Of a DNA stretch of 64,000 nucleotides, positions 56,771 to 64,000 are shown piece after piece; position 1 is the stretch's first letter, and the number at the start of each line of letters is the position of its first letter. The stretch comes from Streptomyces mashuensis (lineage in GTDB: Bacteria > Actinomycetota > Actinomycetes > Streptomycetales > Streptomycetaceae), in NCBI RefSeq assembly GCF_014654785.1, contig NZ_BNBD01000003.1, forward strand, positions 310,001-374,000, given 5' to 3'. Under the pieces are notes generated by a model. The model was not told where the DNA came from. It saw nothing but the letters and a program-made list of their open reading frames with translations, and did no database searches. The position numbers were made by a program, and so were the translations under genes.

Positions 56771-57601
56771 CTACACCGGCGGCCAGGGGATCGCGGGCCA
56801 CGCCCCGCTCGGCTCACGGTGGCGCCCGGTGCGCAGAAGCTCCGCCACCCGTTCCCGCAGCGCGTCGATCTCCGCGACGGAGATCAACTCCGCCAGGCGC
56901 ACGGCCAGGGGCGAACCCTCGGCCAGATTGGCCGAAAGTCGCCGCAACGCCTCCATCGCCTCCTCCGGCAACGGCTCCCCCGCCCACCCCCACAGCAACG
57001 TCCGCAGCTTGTCGTCCGCGTTGAACGTCACGCCGTGGTCGATCGCGTAGAGCCGCCCGTCCGCGGCCGGCAGCAGGTGGCCGCCCTTGCGGTCACCGTT
57101 GTTGATCACCGCGTCGAGCACCGCCAGCCGCCGCAGCCGTTCGTCGTCCGCGTGCACCAGCAGGGCCGTACGGTTCTCGCCGACCTCCGCGTAGCCGACG
57201 GCCTTCCAGCCGGGCCCCGGGTCGTCGCCCTCGACCAGGGCGAGCAGCGGCTCCTCCGGCCCCTCGGCCGTGGCCTCTATCCACAGCTGGCACATGCCCG
57301 GCCCGTAGGGCCCGTCCTCGCGGTAGACCGTGGGCGGGATCAGGCCCCACCCCATGGCCTCCGACAGCTCGTAGGCGGCCACCTCGCGCTGGGCCAGCGT
57401 GCCGTCGGGGAAGTCCCACAACGGCCGCTCACCGGCCACCGGCTTGTAGACGCAGGCGGCGCTCACGCCCTCGTGCTCGACGGTGCAGTACAGGACCGCG
57501 TTGGACGCCTCGCGGACCTGGCCGCGCACCGTGAGCTCGCCCTTGGCCAGCAGCTCGTGCGGGGTCACGCTCCGCGACGGTATCCGTTCTGGCGCGGACA
57601 T
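56771..57601 (-). CDS. SCO1664-family protein (PI-kinase-like fold)
   Basis: 276 residues. The family resembles phosphatidylinositol 3/4-kinase-type or HipA-like folds. ATP-site-like features are [20 protein letters not shown] and, later, the catalytic-loop-like [11 protein letters not shown] and YAIDHGVTF. Function unproven. It overlaps the DUF3090 gene by 37 bases, so translation is coupled, and lies 100 bases upstream of mshC. The conserved cluster suggests a shared role with MshC or the phosphatase. Confidence 0.9.
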   Translation of the reverse strand: MSAPERIPSRSVTPHELLAKGELTVRGQVREASNAVLYCTVEHEGVSAACVYKPVAGERPLWDFPDGTLAQREVAAYELSEAMGWGLIPPTVYREDGPYGPGMCQLWIEATAEGPEEPLLALVEGDDPGPGWKAVGYAEVGENRTALLVHADDERLRRLAVLDAVINNGDRKGGHLLPAADGRLYAIDHGVTFNADDKLRTLLWGWAGEPLPEEAMEALRRLSANLAEGSPLAVRLAELISVAEIDALRERVAELLRTGRHREPSGAWPAIPWPPV

Positions 57602-58155
57602 ACGTGTCCCTCCGGGTCGAGCGGCAGACTGCACAGCGGGCACGGCGGGCGGCCGGCGTTGACGACCTCCATGGCGCGCTTGGCGAAGGCCCGCGCCATC
57701 GTGCCGGTCAGCCGCACGCGCAGCATGGGCGGGCCGTTCTGCTCGTCGTGCAGCAGCCGTTCCTCCGCCTCGGCGAGGTCCTCGTCCGTCTCGGCCTCCA
57801 GCTCGACGAGCGCCTGGGCCTCCACCACCATGCGCTGGCTCTCGCCGTCCCAGGCCAGGGCCATGGTGCCGACCCGGAACTCCGCCTCGACGGGCGTGTC
57901 GAGCGGGGCGGTGTCGGCGAACTCGACGGGCGCGACGGCCGGCACGGGTGCGCTGCCGCCGGTGCGCCGCACCACTTCGTCCAGCAGTTCGTCGATGCGT
58001 TCGGCGAGCGCGGCGACCTGGGCCTTCTCCAGGGCCACGCTGGTGACCCGGCCGGCGGCGGTCGCCTGCAGGAAGAACGTGCGGCGGCCCGGCAGCCCGA
58101 CCGTGCCGGCCACGAACCGGTCGGGCGGGTCGTAGAGGAACACCTGACGGGACAA
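57565..58155 (-). CDS. DUF3090 protein
   Basis: 196 residues. It starts SRQVFLYDPPDRFVAGTVGL, the family hallmark, followed by a beta-rich domain. A C-terminal zinc-knuckle-like pair is CPLC near residue 175 and VCPRQ near 188. The best start is TTG 58155, with AGCAGGACG upstream; the ATG nearby is in another frame. It overlaps the SCO1664-family gene by 37 bases. Function unknown; found with it and the phosphatase across actinobacteria. Confidence 0.9.
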   Translation of the reverse strand: MSRQVFLYDPPDRFVAGTVGLPGRRTFFLQATAAGRVTSVALEKAQVAALAERIDELLDEVVRRTGGSAPVPAVAPVEFADTAPLDTPVEAEFRVGTMALAWDGESQRMVVEAQALVELEAETDEDLAEAEERLLHDEQNGPPMLRVRLTGTMARAFAKRAMEVVNAGRPPCPLCSLPLDPEGHVCPRQNGYRRGA

Positions 58156-58254
58156 CGTCCTGCTCCATGGGGTCGGTGGGTGCGGTGCGGGATCAGGGGT
58201 GTCAGGGGCGACGGCCCGGCCGGTCCCGCGTCACCACCCTACTGCGGACGTCGA

Positions 58255-58941
58255 TCACGGTGCTCCCGCGCCACCGCCGACGGCGGCGTCCCCGCCGGCG
58301 GGGTCCGCGGCGGGCGCCAGGGCCGACAGGTCGCCGGTGTCGCCGAGGCGCAGCAGGTAGGGGCGGAGCCGGGTATAGCGGATGGCAGTCACGGAGCAGG
58401 GGTCGGCGGTGATGCGCTGGAAGTGGTCGAGGTGGAGGCCGAGCGCGTCGGCGACGACGGACTTGACGATGTCGCCGTGGGTGCACACCAGGTAGCGGGC
58501 GTCGGGGCCGTGCTCGCGCTCGATCCGGTCGTTCCAGTCGCGTACGGCGGCCACGGCGCGGGCCTGGACGTCGCGCAGGGACTCGCCGGCGGGGAAGACG
58601 GCGGCGGAGGGGTGGCGCTGGACGACCTCCCAGAGGGGTTCACCGGCGAGTTCGGCGAGCTTGCGGCCGGACCAGTCGCCGTAGTGGACCTCGCCGACGC
58701 GGTCGTCGGTGTGCAGCGGCAGCCCGGGACGGGCGGCGAGGAGCGGGGCGAGGGTCTCGCGGCAGCGCTGGAGGGGGCTGGTGACGGCGGCGGCGAGGGG
58801 CACGCCCGCGAGCCGGCCGGGCAGGGCGGCGGCCTGGGCGGCGCCGCGCTCGTCCAGTGCCACGCCGGGGGTCCGGCCGGCGAGCACCCCCGCGGTGTTG
58901 GCGGTGGACCGGCCGTGCCGGACCAGGATCAGCGTGGGCAT
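58255..58941 (-). CDS. Histidine phosphatase (MSMEG_4193 family)
   Basis: 228 residues. Phosphoglycerate mutase-like fold with catalytic His9 in LVRHGRST, GEVHYGDWSG, and the second catalytic His in VCTHGDIVKSV. The family is a probable phosphomutase or phosphatase of unknown substrate. It is 99 bases upstream of the DUF3090 gene, co-oriented with it, and divergent from corA. Confidence 0.93.
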   Translation of the reverse strand: MPTLILVRHGRSTANTAGVLAGRTPGVALDERGAAQAAALPGRLAGVPLAAAVTSPLQRCRETLAPLLAARPGLPLHTDDRVGEVHYGDWSGRKLAELAGEPLWEVVQRHPSAAVFPAGESLRDVQARAVAAVRDWNDRIEREHGPDARYLVCTHGDIVKSVVADALGLHLDHFQRITADPCSVTAIRYTRLRPYLLRLGDTGDLSALAPAADPAGGDAAVGGGAGAP

Positions 58942-59042
58942 GGCAGCAGCGTACGACGGCGCACACGGCGGTGGACGGAACGGCGGACGGGACAGCGGAT
59001 GGGACAGGTGTGACGGCGGCCTGGCGTGGAAGACTGCCCCAC

Positions 59043-60026
59043 GTGATCGTGGACTGTGCCATTTACCGGGACGGGCACCGCACCGAGGGCGCCGCGGACT
59101 TCTCCGACGCGCTGGACGAGGCGCGGGCGTCGCGGGACGCCTTCCTGTGGATCGGGCTGCACGAACCCACGGAGAAGGAGTTCGAGCTGGTCACCAGCGA
59201 GTTCCGGCTGCATCCGCTGGCGGTGGAGGACGCCCTCAACGCGCACCAGCGGCCGAAGCTGGAGGTCTACGACGACTCGTTGTTCGTGGTCCTGAAGCCG
59301 GTGGTGTACGACGACGCGGCCGACACGGTCACCACGGGCGAGCTGATGCTGTTCCTCGGCGACTCGTTCGTGGTGACGGTGCGGCACGGCGCGGGCAGCC
59401 CGCTGTCGGGCGTGCGGCGGCGGCTGGAGGAGGACCCGGAGCTGCTGGCGCACGGGCCGACGGCGGTGCTGTACGCGGTGAGCGACGCGGTGGTGGACCA
59501 GTACACGGACGTGGCGGGGCTGCTCCAGGCGGACCTGGACGAGCTGGAGGCGGACGTCTTCGCCCCGCTGGGCACCGACACCCGGCACACGGCGTCGCGG
59601 ATCTACTCGTTCAAGCGTCAGCTGGTGGAGTTCCGGCGGGCCACGCTGCCGCTGGCCGATCCGCTGGCCCGGCTGGCGTCGGCGCGGCTGCCGTTCGTCG
59701 ACGAGCGGGCTCGGCCGTTCTTCCGGGACGTCGGCGACCACCTGACGCGCGCCAACGAGGCGGTGGAGGGCCTGGACCGGCTGCTGACGGACATCCTCTC
59801 GGCGCACCTGGCGCAGATGGGGGTGCAGCAGAACGACGACATGCGGAAGATCTCGGCGTGGGCGGCCATGGCGGCCGTGCCGACGATGATCGCGGGCATC
59901 TACGGGATGAACTTCACGCACATGCCGGAGCTGCGGCAGCCGTGGGGGTACCCGTCGGCGGTGGTGCTGATGGGTGGGCTGGTGTGGTGGCTGTACCGCA
60001 CGTTCAAGCGGCGCGGCTGGCTCTGA
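59043..60026 (+). CDS. corA: CorA-like magnesium transporter
   Basis: A 327-residue CorA-family channel. Large cytoplasmic N-terminal domain, then two C-terminal spans with the signature YGMNF just after the first, followed by MPELRQPWGYP. The signature loop is the Mg-selectivity filter. The GTG at 59043 gives the usual IVDCAIYRDG start; GTG 59010 is an alternative. Divergent from the phosphatase gene; convergent with the ferritin-like gene. Confidence 0.94.
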   Translation: MIVDCAIYRDGHRTEGAADFSDALDEARASRDAFLWIGLHEPTEKEFELVTSEFRLHPLAVEDALNAHQRPKLEVYDDSLFVVLKPVVYDDAADTVTTGELMLFLGDSFVVTVRHGAGSPLSGVRRRLEEDPELLAHGPTAVLYAVSDAVVDQYTDVAGLLQADLDELEADVFAPLGTDTRHTASRIYSFKRQLVEFRRATLPLADPLARLASARLPFVDERARPFFRDVGDHLTRANEAVEGLDRLLTDILSAHLAQMGVQQNDDMRKISAWAAMAAVPTMIAGIYGMNFTHMPELRQPWGYPSAVVLMGGLVWWLYRTFKRRGWL

Positions 60027-60048
60027 CGTACGACCGGCGTACGGCCCC

Positions 60049-60837
60049 CTAGGCGAACTCGGGCTCGGGCGTGGCGGGCCCGCCGAGCGCATCGCGCCGC
60101 TCGGGCATGGTGAGGGTGACCATGCGGCGCCGGCCGCCGAGGCGTTCGTACGCGTAAACGGCGTGGATGCCGGCCCGCAGCGCCGCCGACTTGGCCGGGG
60201 ACCAGCGCAGGATGCGGCCCATGCGGGCGGTGACCGCAAGGCTGACGTCGCGGTACACGCGGGCCTCGGCGAGGGCGCTGGTGTGCAGCAGGGCGCGGAT
60301 GGTGCGGCCGTGGCCGGCGCCGGCCAGGCGCAGCAGTTCCTCGTGGCAGTAGGCGAGGTGGTTGGTCTCGTCCTCGCGGATCATGCGGACGGCCCGGCCG
60401 ACCTCGGGGTGGTCGCCGAAGTGGGTGGTGAGCATGTCCATCTGCTCGGCGGCGCGCTGTTCGGTGACGCGGCTGTGGGTGAGGTAGACGACGATGTCCC
60501 GCTCGGTCAGCGGGGCGTCGGAGCGCAGCTTGCGGTGGGGCAGGCCGATGCCGCGGCGTTCGAGGATCATGGTGTAGTCGGTGTCGGCCGGGACCTCGAC
60601 GGGTTCCAGGCCGCGCTTGCGCAGCAGGGCGGTGAAGATGCGGCCGTGCTTGTCCTCGTCGGCGCCGTGCCGGGCGATCCTGGGGGCGAGGTGGCGCAGC
60701 GAGGCGGGCACAAGGGCGGCGATACGGCCGTTCTCCCAGCCGCCCTGTGCCTCGCCGCCGGCGGCGATGGAGCAGAACAGCCGGAACGCCTCGTCGTCGT
60801 CGAGGATCTCCTGGAACAGACTCCGGGCCGAGAGCAT
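60049..60837 (-). CDS. Ferritin-like domain protein
   Basis: 262 residues, a helical di-iron-type fold. Metal-ligand-like motifs are ADEDKHGR and EDETNHLAYCHEE (ExxH pairs on separate helices). The ATG at 60837 has a strong GGAGGTGAGG. Ferritin-like proteins of this type in actinomycetes include enzymes acting on small molecules as well as storage proteins; the role here is unknown. It is downstream of the LLM gene, transcribed from its own promoter region (222-base gap). Confidence 0.88.
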   Translation of the reverse strand: MLSARSLFQEILDDDEAFRLFCSIAAGGEAQGGWENGRIAALVPASLRHLAPRIARHGADEDKHGRIFTALLRKRGLEPVEVPADTDYTMILERRGIGLPHRKLRSDAPLTERDIVVYLTHSRVTEQRAAEQMDMLTTHFGDHPEVGRAVRMIREDETNHLAYCHEELLRLAGAGHGRTIRALLHTSALAEARVYRDVSLAVTARMGRILRWSPAKSAALRAGIHAVYAYERLGGRRRMVTLTMPERRDALGGPATPEPEFA

Positions 60838-61000
60838 GGCCTCACCTCCACAGCCACACTCGATCGCCTGGCGGGGCGGGGCGCAATCGGAGGCGGGGGC
60901 GCGCTGACCCGAACGGAGGAGGCGAACGGCCGGGGGAGGCCGGAGGGGATTGGCCGGCCGGGGCGTAACCCCGGGCGCGGCGGGGCGTTGTGCTCGGTGT

Positions 61001-61043
61001 CGGCCGTGGCGGGGAAGTCCACCCCGAGCCCCCACCACGGCCG
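61001..61043 (-). terminator. LLM-gene terminator, nested hairpin
   Basis: An outer 9-bp stem CGGCCGTGG/CCACGGCCG (61001-61009 and 61035-61043) with an inner 5-bp stem (61010-61014 and 61022-61026), 16 bases after the LLM-gene stop. Confidence 0.65.
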
Positions 61044-61059
61044 AAGGACTGTTCGGGCG

Positions 61060-62109
61060 TCAGGCCAGGCCGGCCCGCTCCACGGCGTCGACGGCCGCGC
61101 GCAGCGTGGCGATGCGCTCGTCGAGGGTGAAGCCGGCCGGGGCCAGCGAGAGGGTGGTGACGCCGGCGTCGGCGTAGGCGCGCATCCGGTCGGCGATGCG
61201 GTCGACGGGGCCGATGAGCGCGGTGGAGTCGATCAGCTGGCGCGGCACGGCGGCCGCGGCGCCCTTCTTGTCGCCGGCGAGGTACTTCTCCTGGATCTCG
61301 GCGGCCTCCTTCTCATAGCCCATGCGGCGCGCCAGCTTGTTGTAGAAGTTCTGCTTCGCGCTGCCCATGCCGCCGACGTAGAGGGCGGTGTAGGGGCGGA
61401 AGACGTCGGCGAGGCCGTCGACGTCGTCGCCGACGGCGATGGGCACGGTGGGGACGAGGTCGAAGCCGTCCATCGTCTTCCCGGCCTTCTCGCGGCCGGC
61501 GCGGAGCGGGGCGAGGGTGGTCTCCTCGGCGTGCTCGGGGGCGAAGAAGACGAGCAGCGCGCCGTCGGCGATCTCGCCGGTCTGCTCCAGGTTCTTCGGG
61601 CCGATGGCGGCGATGTACAGCGGGATGTGCTCACGCACGGGGTGGACGGTGAGCTTCAGCGGCTTGCCGGGGCCGCCGGGCAGCGGCAGCGTCCAGTGCT
61701 CGCCGTCGTGGGCGACGCGCTCCCGGGACATGGCCTTGCGGATGATCTCGACGTACTCGCGGGTGCGGGCGAGGGGCTTGTCGAACTTCACGCCGTACCA
61801 GCCCTCGGAGACCTGCGGGCCGGAGACGCCCAGGCCCAGGCGGAAGCGGCCGCCGGAGAGGGAGTCCAGGGTGGCGGCGGTCATCGCGGTCATGGTGGGG
61901 GTGCGGGCGGGGATCTGGAAGATGGCGGAGCCCACGTCGATCCGCTCGGTCTGGGCGGCGACCCACGACAGCACGGTGGGCGCGTCGGAACCGTACGCCT
62001 CGGCGGCCCAGCACACCGCGTAGCCGAGCCGGTCGGCCTCGCGGGCGACCGCGAGATTGTCCGCGTCCATCCCGGCACCCCAGTAGCCGAGGTTGATTCC
62101 GAGCCGCAT
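61060..62109 (-). CDS. F420-dependent-type LLM-class oxidoreductase
   Basis: A 349-residue luciferase-like monooxygenase fold, of the subgroup that uses F420. Features are the N-terminal GINLGYWGAGMDADNL, ERIDVGSAIFQIPARTPTMT and GRFRLGLGVSGPQVSEGWYG. Actinomycetes encode many; the substrate is unknown. The ATG follows AAGGGGTG. A perfect palindrome (62120-62133) overlaps the region just upstream of its start, so it is repressible by an unidentified regulator. Divergent from the aldo/keto reductase gene. Confidence 0.93.
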   Translation of the reverse strand: MRLGINLGYWGAGMDADNLAVAREADRLGYAVCWAAEAYGSDAPTVLSWVAAQTERIDVGSAIFQIPARTPTMTAMTAATLDSLSGGRFRLGLGVSGPQVSEGWYGVKFDKPLARTREYVEIIRKAMSRERVAHDGEHWTLPLPGGPGKPLKLTVHPVREHIPLYIAAIGPKNLEQTGEIADGALLVFFAPEHAEETTLAPLRAGREKAGKTMDGFDLVPTVPIAVGDDVDGLADVFRPYTALYVGGMGSAKQNFYNKLARRMGYEKEAAEIQEKYLAGDKKGAAAAVPRQLIDSTALIGPVDRIADRMRAYADAGVTTLSLAPAGFTLDERIATLRAAVDAVERAGLA

Positions 62110-62119
62110 GCCACACCCC

Positions 62120-62133
62120 TTACTGATCAGTAA
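62120..62133. promoter_or_regulatory. TTACTGATCAGTAA palindromic operator
   Basis: A perfect 14-bp palindrome ending 10 bases upstream of the LLM start, in the divergent gap with the aldo/keto reductase. It resembles TetR-family operators; no regulator gene is adjacent. Confidence 0.7.
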
Positions 62134-62218
62134 CGTCGTCGTTGCGGGGACTCTAGCGCGCGGGGCCCGGGTACGTCACCGGCCGGGGGCGGTGGGCCCG
62201 GGGATAGGCTCGCCGGTC

Positions 62219-63202
62219 ATGGAACAAAGGCACCTCGGCCGTACGGGCCTGCGGGTGTCCCGGCTCGGGCTGGGCACCCTCACGTGGGGCCGGGACACGG
62301 GGGAACGCGAGGCGGCCGAACTGCTCAGAACGTTCTGGGAGGCGGGCGGCACGCTCGTCGACACGGCCGACGTCTACGCCGACGGCGGCGCGGAGCTGCT
62401 CCTGGGCCGGCTGCTCGACGGCCTCGTGCCGCGCCGCGACCTCGTCATCGCCACCAAGGCCGGCAGCGTGCTGGACCCGCACCGGCGCGTGGACTGCTCG
62501 CGCGGCCACCTGCTGGCGGCGCTGGACGCATCACTGGAACGGCTGGGCACGGACCACGTCGACGTCTGGCAGCTGCACGCCTTCGACGACCGCACGCCGC
62601 TGGAGGAGACCCTCCAGGCCGTCGACCTCGCGGTCAGCAGCGGCCGCGCCCGCTACGCCGGCGTCTTCGGCTTCTGCGGCTGGCAGCTGGCCAAGGCCGC
62701 GACGTGGCAGCTGGCCGAGCCGGCCCGGCGCACCCGGATCGCGTGCACGCAGATGGAGTACTCGCTGCTCCAGCGCGGCATCGAGCGCGAGGTGCTGCCG
62801 GCCGCGCTCGACCTGGGCGTGGGCGTGCTGCCGGCGTCCCCGCTGGGCCGCGGCGTGCTCACCGGCAAGTACCGGCACGCCACGCCGGCCGGCTCCCGGG
62901 GCGCGTCGGAGTACCTGGCGCCGTTCGTCGCCCCCTATCTTGACGAGACGGCACGCCGCGTCGTCGACGCGGTCGGCACGGCGGCCGACGGCCTGGCCAC
63001 CACCCCCCTCCACATCGCCCTGGCCTGGGTCCGCGACCGCCCGGGCGTCACCGCCCCGCTCCTGGGCGCCCGCACCGCCCAGCAGCTCAGGGCGGCACTG
63101 TCAGTGGAGACCCTTACGCTTCCGGACGAGATCTGCCGCGCGCTGGACGACGTCTCGGCGCCGGTGCACCGCTACCCCGACCAGGACTGGAGCACGCTGT
63201 GA
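62219..63202 (+). CDS. Aldo/keto reductase
   Basis: A 327-residue (alpha/beta)8 NADPH-dependent oxidoreductase. The catalytic tetrad is visible: Asp and Tyr in DTADVYADG, Lys in IATKAG, His in WQLHAFD. NADPH-site motifs near the C-terminus include PLLGARTAQQLRAAL. The ATG at 62219 gives the family start (MEQRHLGRTGLRVSRLGLG). Its stop overlaps the GTG of the next gene (GTGA), so the two are coupled. It shares a divergent region with the LLM gene. Confidence 0.94.
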   Translation: MEQRHLGRTGLRVSRLGLGTLTWGRDTGEREAAELLRTFWEAGGTLVDTADVYADGGAELLLGRLLDGLVPRRDLVIATKAGSVLDPHRRVDCSRGHLLAALDASLERLGTDHVDVWQLHAFDDRTPLEETLQAVDLAVSSGRARYAGVFGFCGWQLAKAATWQLAEPARRTRIACTQMEYSLLQRGIEREVLPAALDLGVGVLPASPLGRGVLTGKYRHATPAGSRGASEYLAPFVAPYLDETARRVVDAVGTAADGLATTPLHIALAWVRDRPGVTAPLLGARTAQQLRAALSVETLTLPDEICRALDDVSAPVHRYPDQDWSTL

Positions 63203-64000
63203 CGACGGACGCCCCGGGCGCCCCCGGCAACCCCGCGCCCCCGCACGAGGGCACCGCGCCCGGCGGCCCCGCCGCCGGGGAGAACGCACCCGGCGCCACC
63301 GGCGAGGCCCGTCGGGCGGCCGGGGACGAGCCCGGCGCGGCTCCGCACGACGGAGCGGAGCATGCCGGTACCGAGCCGGTCGCGCCAGTCACGCCCGGAA
63401 CCGGCGCGGCCGTACCGAGCGAGCCCGCCGTGCCGGGCGACGGCGCGGGCGAGCCCAGCACCCCCTCGCGCGGCGAGGCGGAGCAGGGCGGCGCCGAGCC
63501 GGCCGCGCCAGGCACGCCCGGAACCGGCGCGGCCGTACCGAACGAGCCCGCCGTGCCAGGCGACGGCGCCGGCGAGCCCAGCACCCCCTCGCACGCCGGT
63601 GCGGAACACGGCGGTGCCGAGCCGGTCGCGGCAGCCGCGGCCCCCGCCGGCCGCACCGGACCGGACAACGCCGCTCCGAGCGAGCCCGCCGTGCCGGGCG
63701 ACGGCACGGGTGAGCCCGCCGCGCCGACCGCCCCCGCGGCCGGCCCCTCCCCCGAGGGCGACGTCCCCTCGCGGCCCGCCAACCCCGTCGCCGCCGCTCT
63801 CGCCGCTGCCGTGCGGGCCGTGGAGAGCGGGGAGCGGTCCGCGGCTTCGTTCTTCAACGAGCCCAGGCCCGCCGCCCCCGCGCGGCGCCCCGCCGCGCCC
63901 GCCCCGCGGCCGGTCGTCCCCGCCGCGCCGCGGCCTGCCGCCCGTATCGAGCCCAGCGCCGGGCTGCGCGAGGTGCTCGCCGCCGGCGGCGCGCCCGAGC
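63199..64000 (+). CDS. 5' part of a repeat-rich protein (partial)
   Basis: An open frame from GTG 63199 to the window end (267 codons), overlapping the preceding stop as GTGA. The first ~190 residues are low-complexity Pro/Gly/Ala/Glu with 41-residue repeats (PSEPAVPGDGAGEPS-type). A less repetitive region follows (AAALAAAVRAVESGERSAAS), then another Pro/Arg-rich linker and the start of a possible folded domain (EPSAGLREVLAAGGAPE). I cannot name it; the coupling with an aldo/keto reductase and the tail sequence recall actinobacterial helix-hairpin-helix/AAA proteins, as a guess. Confidence 0.6.
   Translation, partial: MTTDAPGAPGNPAPPHEGTAPGGPAAGENAPGATGEARRAAGDEPGAAPHDGAEHAGTEPVAPVTPGTGAAVPSEPAVPGDGAGEPSTPSRGEAEQGGAEPAAPGTPGTGAAVPNEPAVPGDGAGEPSTPSHAGAEHGGAEPVAAAAAPAGRTGPDNAAPSEPAVPGDGTGEPAAPTAPAAGPSPEGDVPSRPANPVAAALAAAVRAVESGERSAASFFNEPRPAAPARRPAAPAPRPVVPAAPRPAARIEPSAGLREVLAAGGAPE
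63373..63707 (+). repeat. 123-bp (41-codon) tandem repeats inside the last gene
   Basis: Units begin at 63373 and 63496 with near-identical first 80 bases, and a third, diverged unit begins at 63619 with 15 extra bases. All are in frame, so copy number can change without a frameshift. Confidence 0.85.

Noticed and set aside
63373..63707. CRISPR array
   Set aside because: The repeats are long, adjacent without spacers and lie in frame inside a coding region.

Overview
The window is high-GC actinobacterial chromosome, almost certainly Streptomyces. Evidence: GC-rich third codon positions, many GTG starts, a complete Pup-proteasome locus, Tat translocase genes, the mycothiol ligase mshC, a gylR-glpFKD glycerol locus and a mycosin-type protease. 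It reads as core-chromosome sequence. I found no rRNA, tRNA, CRISPR array, insertion sequence or prophage. About 57 protein genes are supported, two of them cut by the window ends.

Layout. 1-9.4 kb: the end of an unknown gene and a mycosin protease; a divergent LysR regulator/TDT transporter pair; a cobalamin-binding-type protein; a two-gene glycine betaine ABC transporter; a 5'-3' exonuclease-like protein; an iron-box-controlled siderophore-interacting flavoprotein; and a small acidic membrane-anchored protein. 9.5-18.1 kb (minus strand): helicase helY, tatC, tatA, two small conserved-type genes, WYL regulators pafC and pafB, and two FKBP prolyl isomerases (one cytosolic, one lipoprotein). 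18.2-28.5 kb: the Pup-proteasome region, with pafA, an inserted MFS/LacI pair, then prcA, prcB, an endonuclease VII-like gene, pup, dop and arc. 28.7-33.9 kb: ferredoxin, a secreted hypothetical protein, tRNA methyltransferase trmI, an M50-CBS protease, a RecB-like nuclease and an orphan response regulator. 33.9-39.7 kb: two paralogous peptide-type substrate-binding lipoproteins with no transporter beside them, a HAD phosphatase and a PAC2-family protein. 39.8-50 kb: a GH18-like protein, glpD-glpK-glpF, gylR and divergent metH. 50-55.3 kb: an apparently more variable segment (Tat lipoprotein of the dimethylformamidase-like family, TetR/membrane protein operon, GH31 glycosidase). 55.4-64 kb: mshC with three co-oriented conserved genes (SCO1664 family, DUF3090, histidine phosphatase), CorA, a ferritin-like protein, an LLM oxidoreductase, an aldo/keto reductase, and the start of a repeat-rich protein cut by the window end.

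How the genes work together. Pup ends in GGQ, so Dop must deamidate it before PafA can attach it to targets. Arc (ending in QYL) feeds substrates to the PrcAB core. PafB/PafC are WYL regulators of the type that control the DNA-damage response in mycobacteria. The endonuclease VII-like gene overlaps the prcB start by 20 bases, so it is probably translationally coupled to the proteasome core. The glycerol operon has two copies of a shared 17-bp motif, one before glpF and one before gylR, consistent with GylR autoregulation and operon control.

The regulatory DNA is unusually legible because operators are AT-rich islands in GC-rich sequence. There are clear inverted repeats at the LysR, LacI/MFS, TetR, LLM and gyl promoters, and long perfect terminator stems after many genes. 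Two hairpins place a start or a stop codon in the loop.
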